Shown piece after piece: positions 58,701 to 64,000 of a stretch of DNA of 64,000 bases; position 1 is the stretch's first letter, and each line of letters starts with the position of its first letter. The stretch covers positions 70,387,742 through 70,451,741 of the forward strand of contig JAZBQD010000018.1 in assembly GCA_036583965.1 (NCBI GenBank), given 5' to 3'. Made by a program: the position numbers and the translations under genes. Under the pieces are notes generated by a model that was not told the DNA's origin, made no database searches, and saw nothing but the letters and a program-made list of their open reading frames with translations. This DNA is from Prunella strophiata (lineage: Eukaryota; Chordata; Aves; Passeriformes; Prunellidae).

Positions 58701-61700
58701 GTTACATGTTGCCTAGCTGCAGCCTCTAATAGGAATTGCTTCCCTGCAGGTAAATCACTTTCTATTACTCCTAAGTACCCCAGGAAAACTACTAATTGAA
58801 AACACAGTTCTAATACTGTCCAGCTGGAAAACATTAGCTTAGGATGGAACTAGCTTGACACTGGCTGCCAACTGGCTATGGACAATGGAATAGGAAATTA
58901 ATCTTTTGCAGACAAGACATTCCATTTTCCACTTCTCCTTTGTAACCTTCAAATCAACTCGTCATTAACCAACGGCTTTGATTCCCATGGGGAAGGAAAA
59001 GCATCACATGAATTCATGATGCAAGTCTGGCTTTCTTGCATTAAAATGAAGACTCCAATTTTGACATAGTGGATGGCAGAAGAACTGGAGGGTGGATACA
59101 ACACCCAGCACCACAGTAACATTTCCCTCTTTTCTTGGCTAAGAGTTAAAGAACAGCCAGAGCACAATGCAACCACAAAGAAAAGCGCAGTTGTCCAATT
59201 CTCTATTGCCCCAGCCCATCTTCCTGCAGCTCCCTCCTGCCAAGAGCTTTTTCCCATGCAGGTGCAAAAGGGATGAGGAGAAAAACCCAAGCTGCTGGCT
59301 TGTGTTAAACCATAACACCCCATACATACTCACACTGGTTTTTAATTTCTATTTCAATTCATTTCCATGTAGGGACCAAGAGGTCAGACTACCTCAGAAG
59401 CATCATTCCTCAAGTTGCTTCCAACCCACAACTTTCCCAAAATCCTCTCCTTTCATGAAACACTCTGGCCTTCTATGACTATTTTTATTCCCTAGCCAAG
59501 TTCTCCAAGACGAGAAAAAACTACAGAAACCCCATGCAGTCTAGTAACTCTCCTTGTCATGTAGAGGCACCCTTGTTCTGCAGCCACACCTGCCAGCTCA
59601 CGTTGGCAGGGGTCCCTGCCCATGGCAGGCAGTTGGAACAGGATGATCTTTAAGCTCCCCTCCAACCCAAAACATTGACTCATTGATGATTTTATGGAGT
59701 TACCCATTGGCAAAACATTTCAGGTGCACATTCATCTACTCAGCTCCAGATTTCTGTACAGAGTTTGTGCCATTGCATGAATCAGACCATCTCATTTGTG
59801 CCCAAAATTGATTAAGAAACATGTATCCGAGTTATCAGCACAGAGGCAATTACCAGTTCTAATGATTTCTGGTCTAAAATAGGATATTTCTCCACAGTCT
59901 GTCTTATTATGCTTCAAACCAGCTTCTCCATCCATTCCAGAGGAACCCAAGGAGGCCACTCAAGATGAGGGCAGCAGAACAAGAGAAGGAATAACCCACT
60001 CATCAGAACTGAAGAGATCCAGAGTTTATCCTCTCTGTAGTTTAACTGCAGACAACTTGTCAGAGATCAAAAAGTTTAGAACCGCTTTGTTCTGGCTTGA
60101 TCCCACATGAGAGGTGTTTTTAGCTAGTTTACTTCCAGACAACAGAAGAAGATAAAGGGAAGGGCCCCAGACAGACAGACTGCAACCCAAAACCATCAGC
60201 AGCCAGGCTACATCCTCCCAGATCTGCCTCCAGCCCCATGCAGCATCCATATGCATCCCAGGGCCTTTTTGATGAGCAATGAAATAAAGGTTCAGTCTAA
60301 TTTGTGAGTGACAATCCAGTTTTGCAAGGGTAGATTACCAAGTCTTGCTGAGCTGTTAGAGGTAATGACTCCCAGTACCTGCCTCATGACAGAAGCAGGG
60401 AAATTATTAAAAAAATCAGAAAATCGGAGGATCTGGAGTCAAAAGAAAGTCAGTGGGGAGGAGAACCAGTCAGAGCATCCAAGGAGAGGTCCAGATACTC
60501 AATCACCTCAATTACTGAGGACCTTTGCAAATTTTACTTTACTTCCACTATGCTCTAAACAAGGTACAAGACTGCATGAGAGGAAACAGCCTAACGCTGC
60601 ACCAGGAGAGGTTTAGACTGGAACTTAGGGAAGATGCCCTCACAGAAAGGGCTGCCCAGCCCTGGCACAGCTGCCCAGGGCAGGGGTGGAGTCCCCATCC
60701 CTGGAGGGATCTGAACACCCTGTGGTTGTGGCACTTGTGTGGGCATGGGGCAGTGCTGGCCCTGGCAGGGCTGGGGGAGTTGTTGGACTCAATGGTCTTA
60801 CAGGGATTTTCCAACCTTAACTATTCTGTGATTCAATATATTGAAAAGCTGCTTCTACACAGTGTCCACCCAGAACATGGTGCAGGACACCAAATCACAC
60901 GGAAAAGTATTAAAACTTGCCATGACAGACCATATTTACACACAAATCAGGAAGAGCTAAAGCTATACAGGCAACCTCAATGGTGGCATTTCCTATACTT
61001 AGGCCAAGACTTAAAAATTATTACTCACCAAACAGAAGTTTTGGGGTCAGACTGCTTTTATGTGCTTTACAATGATTAAAATACACATTTATTTGTTTTT
61101 TTAAAAAAGAATTGGCTCTCTTGTTAGAGTAAGAGAGTGTGAGAAACTTAGTACCTGGACTAATCATAGAACCTCAGAATGGTTTGGGTTGGAAGGGACC
61201 TCAAATCCCACCCAGTGCCACCCTGCCATGGCAGGGACACCTCCCACTGTCCCAGGGGGCTCCAGCCCCAGTGTCCAGCCTGGCCTTGGGCACTGCCAGG
61301 GATCCAGGGGAGCCACAGCTGCTCTGGGCACCCTGTGCCAGGGCCTGCCCGCCCTCCCAGAGAATTTCTTCCCAACATCTAATCCACGTCTGCCCTTCTT
61401 AACCTTAAAGCCTAATGAGAAAAACTTCCAAAAAACTTCAGTCTAAATAAAACAAAACAATCCAGCTGCCTTAGATGAGAAAGAAAAATAATCAGTGTTC
61501 TCAGGTTCTTAATTTTTTTTCTTTTTGTATAAAAGGCTGTGCTAGTCAAAGCATCACATCAAAAAGACCTTTGAATTAATTCATCACCTCTTAAATATGC
61601 TTTTACTAAAAATTCAACATGTTGTGTGTAAGAATGTGCCAGCCTGGTGTATGACCATGATTTCTTCATGCTCCTATTTGCTAATCACAAGATATATTGG

Positions 61701-62226
61701 AATATATATTTAATCAGAAATATGTTAACGTTATCCAGTACACAGACATGATTATATTCACATTTGTCTTGAGATATCACAGGAAAGGGTTTCTTTCTTT
61801 CTATTTGCAGCATCTTCAACTATTTCCAGCCCAGTGTTCTCTGGTGTAAAGCTGAAATTCCTCTCTATTTCAAAGCATAAAAACTAACAAGGCAAACCCA
61901 ACACTTCAAACCCAGCATCAGTATAACATTAATCTGAACCAGCTCCAGAGTTATAAGTGAATACCTGAAGGGATAAAAGCAAATCAAAATGGTACCTGTT
62001 GGACCTCCTGGACTTACAGTTTCTTGCAGGTATATACAAAAATGAGAGGATTTGGGATTACTGTCTAAAACATCCCTGGTTAATCATGGTGAGGAGCATC
62101 CCAAGGCCCAGCTCTCACCTTTATGCTTCCCCCGATGAGATCTGGTGGCTCTTCATCTGTTTCTAAGGCAACGTTGATGGAGGCGAAGGGGCGACTTGCC
62201 ATCTGTTGCATCTCACGCAGTAGTTG
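46661..62226 (-). CDS. ATRN: Attractin, last three coding exons (C-terminal cytoplasmic tail)
   Basis: Attractin is a large type I membrane glycoprotein (CUB, EGF, kelch, C-type lectin and PSI domains outside). Known roles are agouti-dependent melanocortin signalling and myelin upkeep. Only its tail is in the window. The exons, in transcript order, are 62119-62226, 48262-48376 and 46661-46785. They join in frame to give QLLREMQQMASRPFA, ETDEEPPDLIGGSIK, PKPIALEPCFGNKA, FVRLPRGLGG and ASALVDISQQMP, ending QPPAQPGTCI. Compared with the human tail as I recall it, only about three of 114 residues differ, a striking level of conservation. The rest of the gene lies beyond 64000. Confidence 0.96.
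47186..47375 (-). repeat. CR1 retroposon 3' end (-)
   Basis: Minus-strand CR1 tail: 'catggaatggtttgggttga', 'ctgccatgggcagggacacc', 'gggcagccacagctgctctg'. Confidence 0.92.
47605..47905 (+). repeat. CR1 retroposon 3' end (+)
   Basis: Sense CR1 tail: 'gacaggacaagggggaatgg', 'gggttagatgggatattctt', 'gtccaaggccaggctggatg', 'ccatggcaggggtggaactg', ending in a diverged 'ccacgattctgtgac'. Confidence 0.92.
48262..48376 (-). CDS. ATRN: ATRN penultimate coding exon
   Basis: A 115-bp exon, 38 codons plus one base, between the acceptor 'ggctgcag' (48377 upward) and the donor G|gtgagg (48261 downward). It encodes SVPKPIALEPCFGNKA, LSVFVRLPRG and GIPPPGQS. The first residue is Ser where I recall Thr in human. 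All other residues agree with the human tail as recalled. Confidence 0.97.
48865..48980 (+). repeat. CR1 retroposon 3' end (+), short
   Basis: Sense tail: 'gtgttcaaggccaagtcgga', 'ctaatggaaggtgtccttgt', ending 'gtgattctaatg', a diverged terminal octamer. Confidence 0.88.
50140..50560 (+). repeat. CR1 retroposon (+), near-identical inverted partner of 53357-53790
   Basis: A 420-bp sense CR1 copy: 'gctgcagggctggagcccct', 'ggagagctcagagcccctgg', 'ctgcagagggactggggaca', 'tgtgtgggaggtggg'-like and 'gtgtccctgcccatggcaga'. Its sequence matches the reverse complement of 53357-53790 almost base for base through most of its length, more closely than it matches the other CR1 copies here. Confidence 0.93.
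50759..51062 (-). pseudogene. Possible coiled-coil protein remnant (frameshifted)
   Basis: On the minus strand two frames join to give one protein-like, charged, helix-forming sequence. The first part reads ETQCELDATTEAL and ENEVQRGALGELEEAV. After a one-base shift near 50970 the second reads EKELRALRFQLIQKKAE and KAQKDIRQMNELKCEQFEVK, ending at 50759. Composition (Glu, Lys, Leu, Gln) suggests a coiled coil. A 'tatggcatgcag' acceptor-like site precedes it at about 51063. It sits inside an ATRN intron on the same strand. I do not recognise the parent family. It may be a retrocopy, a decayed exon or chance. Confidence 0.35.
51408..51795 (-). repeat. CR1 retroposon 3' end (-), long
   Basis: Minus-strand CR1 of nearly 390 bp: 'atcatggaatgttttgagtt', 'ggatccaggggcagccacag', 'aatatcccatccatccctgc', 'ggcccttcaggtactgaaag', 'ccaggctgaacaaccccaaa'. 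Confidence 0.93.
52195..52290 (+). repeat. 52-bp tandem duplication
   Basis: The segment 'atgaggaatttggaatttga' with 'gcagggaggtca' occurs at 52195 and again at 52247, an offset of 52 bp. This is a local direct duplication within the ATRN intron. Confidence 0.9.
52576..52815 (-). repeat. CR1 retroposon 3' end (-)
   Basis: Minus-strand CR1: 'atcatagaattatggaatcc', 'gacccccaaaaccccaccct', 'cctggagctgtggcagcctt', 'ctctggggaagaacctttcc'. It is of the same subfamily as 35303-35610. Confidence 0.9.
53357..53990 (-). repeat. CR1 retroposon (-), longest copy here
   Basis: A minus-strand CR1 of about 630 bp. The 3' tail starts 'tcacagaaccatggaatggt', followed by 'ccatgggcagggacacctcc', 'gggacagccacagcaaagct' and 'gctctcctggagcccctcca'. 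Beyond that it extends into CR1 body with 'cctcctctgggctctctgca'. It includes an internal tandem duplication of about 81 bp. The first 430 bp are the inverted near-copy of 50140-50560. Confidence 0.93.
53839..53980 (-). repeat. 81-bp tandem duplication within CR1
   Basis: 'gctctgcaggtgggctctca' followed by 'cctgaggggcacagggaca' appears at about 53853 and again at about 53934, 81 bp apart. Such duplications of a GC-rich 5' segment are seen in CR1 elements. Confidence 0.88.
54000..56954. other. ATRN: ATRN intronic single-copy stretch
   Basis: No repeat or exon is recognised. The sequence is AT-rich from 54270 to 55150, and a short TATATA run is at 55656-55668. Reading frames on both strands show no family signature. 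Confidence 0.45.
56955..57195 (+). repeat. CR1 retroposon 3' end (+), diverged
   Basis: Sense CR1: 'aggtttagactggatattag', 'gtgaagcactgcacaggctg', 'ccttgtggatgtggtacttg', ending 'accaattctatgattt'. It is of the same subfamily as 60595-60835. Confidence 0.88.
57196..59574. other. ATRN: ATRN intronic single-copy stretch
   Basis: AT-rich, repeat-free sequence with no supportable exon. The stretch 57760-58870 lacks any transposon signature and could include conserved noncoding elements, but that cannot be judged from one sequence. Confidence 0.4.
59575..59700 (+). repeat. CR1 retroposon 3' end (+), short
   Basis: Sense tail: 'ggtccctgcccatggcaggc', 'acaggatgatctttaagctc', 'cctccaacccaaaacattga', ending in a degraded octamer. 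Confidence 0.88.
60595..60835 (+). repeat. CR1 retroposon 3' end (+)
   Basis: Sense CR1: 'caggagaggtttagactgga', 'cacagctgcccagggcaggg', 'tccctggagggatctgaaca', 'gttggactcaatggtcttac', ending 'actattctgtgattc'. Confidence 0.92.
61166..61392 (-). repeat. CR1 retroposon 3' end (-)
   Basis: Minus-strand CR1: 'tcatagaacctcagaatggt', 'ccatggcagggacacctccc', 'gtgtccagcctggccttggg', 'gctgctctgggcaccctgtg'. Confidence 0.93.
61393..62118. other. ATRN: ATRN intronic sequence next to a tail exon
   Basis: AT-rich single-copy sequence just 3' (in ATRN sense) of the exon at 62119. No repeat is recognised. Nothing further can be said. Confidence 0.4.
62119..62226 (-). CDS. ATRN: ATRN coding exon, start of the tail section in this window
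   Basis: A 108-bp, 36-codon exon in phase 0 at both ends. The acceptor is 'ataaattag' (62227 upward) and the donor AAG|gtgaga (62118 downward). It encodes QLLREMQQMASRPFAS, INVALETDEEPPDL and IGGSIK of the juxtamembrane cytoplasmic tail. Ile replaces the Val I recall in human at ASVNVAL. The acceptor has a poor pyrimidine tract. The transmembrane segment must be in the next exon upstream, beyond the window. Confidence 0.96.
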
Positions 62227-63397
62227 CTAATTTATTAAACAGAAAATATTATCATCACATTGTTCTGACACAAAGATGAAAGACAAATGTATCTAAAAGG
62301 TTTTGCCCAATACAAAGGGACATCAATGAATATGGAAAAATAACCTCCAGGGGTTTTAACGGCCTTAAGAATACAGATAATGGTAAATATTCACATTACT
62401 ACAATTTAACAAGTTATTGGAAGTAAAGCTGAATGCACAATGTGAGCCTGACAAGTCTGGGAGGGAAAACAATCTGACTGAGTCTCCATAAGGCAGTTAT
62501 TTACTTTTTAAGGTGTTGTTTGTCATCACCTGTCTGATTCCCACTCCATAGGATTTGTGGGAGTCATTTTAAAATTAAACTAGCAGCAGTATGTAACTAC
62601 CGTAAGAATGAAGTTGCTATTTTTCATAACAGCACCAGCAAAACACTGTCAGGTTTCTACTGAATAATCCCCTTTTTTTATTGTTTCCTTGCTGAATATA
62701 GAAAATGGCAAACATGTCCTTATTGCAAAATGTTTTATTAAAATAAAAAACCTTTTCCTGGGCAAATCCCCTTATGACACAAGACATCTCTTTATTGTGC
62801 TCTTAAGCACTTCCAAGCATTTTCATGCAGCTTCCTCTTTTTTAACACACAAAAACCAGATACTTTCTACACAGCTGGGCTGAAAACAGCATTTTGGTTT
62901 TAGCTGAGCTGTGGACACACTTCTTATTGGCTCCAGTGACTAATCTCTGATAGTGACAACACAGCCTCACAGGGGAGGCAGAATTCCATGAGGCAAGGGG
63001 GTCCAATGGGACTCTGTGTCTCTATTTAAGAGGCAAACACTCAGTGTAGCATGAGAAAACCCAGTGCTCTAACCTTAAATGCAGAAACTGCTCAATGCTC
63101 GGACACGGATTTAAATATTTACCATCACTACTTACTACAGTAATACCAGTTATCCTCTATTTTTAAGTTGGACTGAGGCATCACCAAATGCTCTCTAGAA
63201 CTCCCACCACTGCCACCTGCATTTTCCCATTAATTCTGGGCAATCTGACACTCCAAGCCCAAACGGATCATTTACAGCACTCAAAAAGCACCCTAGAAAA
63301 GCCCACAAAAAGCACCATGCCCCAATATCCCCATGCAGCAGAGCAGAGGGGGAAAGGAAGGTGCCGTTATCCAGCAACATTGTTTGGAACTGATTCA
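62227..63397 (-). other. ATRN: ATRN intron (continues beyond the window)
   Basis: AT-rich intronic sequence with no repeat or exon recognised. The upstream exon that should carry the transmembrane segment is not present in this window. Confidence 0.7.
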
Positions 63398-63545
63398 CAG
63401 AATCACCCAGTCCCAGGATGGTTTGGATGGGAAGGGACCTTAGGGACTGGATCCAGTGCCACCCCCTGCCTGGGCTGAGCCCCTGCCCATGGCTCTGGGG
63501 CCATCGCTGGGCCTGGAGCAGAGCCTGGGGCTGCTCTGGCCTCCT
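63398..63545 (-). repeat. CR1 retroposon 3' end (-), short
   Basis: Minus-strand tail: 'cacagaatcacccagtccca', 'ggatggtttggatgggaagg', 'gatccagtgccaccccctgc'. It runs directly into the minisatellite that follows. Confidence 0.82.
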
Positions 63546-64000
63546 GCACACAGGGACAGACTGGGACACACTGGGACAGCCAGGGACAGACTGGGACAGC
63601 CAGGGACAGACTGGGACACACAGGGACACACTGGGACAGCCAGGGACAGACTGGGACACACAGGGACAGACTGGGAAAGCCAGGGACAGTCTGGGACACA
63701 CAGGGACAGACTGGGACAGCCAGGGACAGACTGGGACAGCCAGGGAGAGACTGGGACACACAGGGACACACTGGGACAGCCAGGGACAGACTGGGACACA
63801 CAGGGACAGACTGGGACACACAGGGACAGACTGGGAAAGCCAGGGACAGTCTGGGACACACAGGGACACACTGGGACAGCCAGGGACAGACTGGGACAGA
63901 CTGGGACACACAGGGACAGACTGGGACAGCCAGGACAGACTGGGACAGACTGGGACAGCCAGGGAGAGACTGGGACACACAGAGACAGACTGGGGCAGTC
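63546..64000 (+). repeat. 10/20-bp GC-rich minisatellite in an ATRN intron, cut by the window end
   Basis: Tandem 10-bp units of the form c(t/a)gggacag(a/c), arranged in 20- and 30-bp higher-order patterns such as 'ctgggacagccagggacaga' and 'ctgggacacacagggacaga'. At least 450 bp are present and the array runs off the window edge. Some longer blocks recur, for example around 63660-63700 and 63825-63860, pointing to array-internal duplication. The long frames on the minus strand (VCPSLS-type peptides) come from the stop-free repeat and are not genes. Confidence 0.97.

Larger units (their letters stand above)
48377..62118 (-). other. ATRN: ATRN large 3' intron
   Basis: A 13.7 kb intron between the two conserved tail exons, with donor AAG|gtgaga at 62118 and acceptor at 48377. 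It contains about nine CR1 copies, a candidate pseudogene fragment (50759-51062) and repeat-free AT-rich stretches (54270-56900 and 57720-59560). I see no other exon. Confidence 0.9.

Noticed and set aside
63195..63980. 261-codon minus-strand frame with VCPSLSL repeats
   Set aside because: It is a product of the GC-rich minisatellite and lies in an ATRN intron. The peptide is simple repeat without domain structure.
1..64000. CRISPR arrays, operons, phage or plasmid features
   Set aside because: The window is vertebrate genomic DNA. The tandem repeats lack the unique spacers of CRISPR arrays, and no bacterial gene organisation is present.

Overview
This is eukaryotic, intron-rich DNA, almost certainly from a bird. 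About 25 truncated CR1 retroposons with typical avian 3' ends are scattered through it. A solo LTR at 38850-39239 looks like a family abundant in songbirds, so a passerine is my best guess (recalled resemblance, not a search). I see no bacterial, phage or CRISPR features.

Two protein-coding genes lie tail to tail. GFRA4 (GDNF family receptor alpha 4) is on the + strand. Seven coding exons run from 17765 to the stop at 31191, all with sensible splice sites and compatible phases. The signal-peptide exon was not found. ATRN (attractin) is on the - strand. Its last three coding exons are at 62119-62226, 48262-48376 and 46661-46785, encoding the end of the cytoplasmic tail, followed by a probable 5 kb 3' UTR down to about 41510. 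The convergent GFRA4/ATRN order matches human 20p13, as I recall that map.

Layout: 1-17764 is upstream or intron 1 sequence with CR1 fragments and AT-rich single-copy blocks but no supportable exon. 17765-31191 is the GFRA4 body. 31192 to about 32835 is its probable 3' UTR. 32835-41510 is intergenic, with the solo LTR, a second LTR-like block, a GGAT microsatellite and several CR1 copies. 41510-46660 is the ATRN 3' UTR. 46786-64000 is ATRN introns, with CR1 copies (one near-identical inverted pair), a possible coiled-coil pseudogene and a large minisatellite that runs off the window end.

The two genes have no direct functional link that the sequence shows. GFRA4 is a GPI-anchored co-receptor of the RET system. 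Attractin is a type I membrane protein acting in melanocortin/agouti signalling and myelin maintenance. The most notable points are a three-domain GFRA4 (mammalian GFRA4 lacks domain 1), a 21-bp minisatellite just inside GFRA4 intron 5 that stays open in the exon frame, the inverted CR1 pair in an ATRN intron, and the coiled-coil-like remnant. I found no convincing new biological system.
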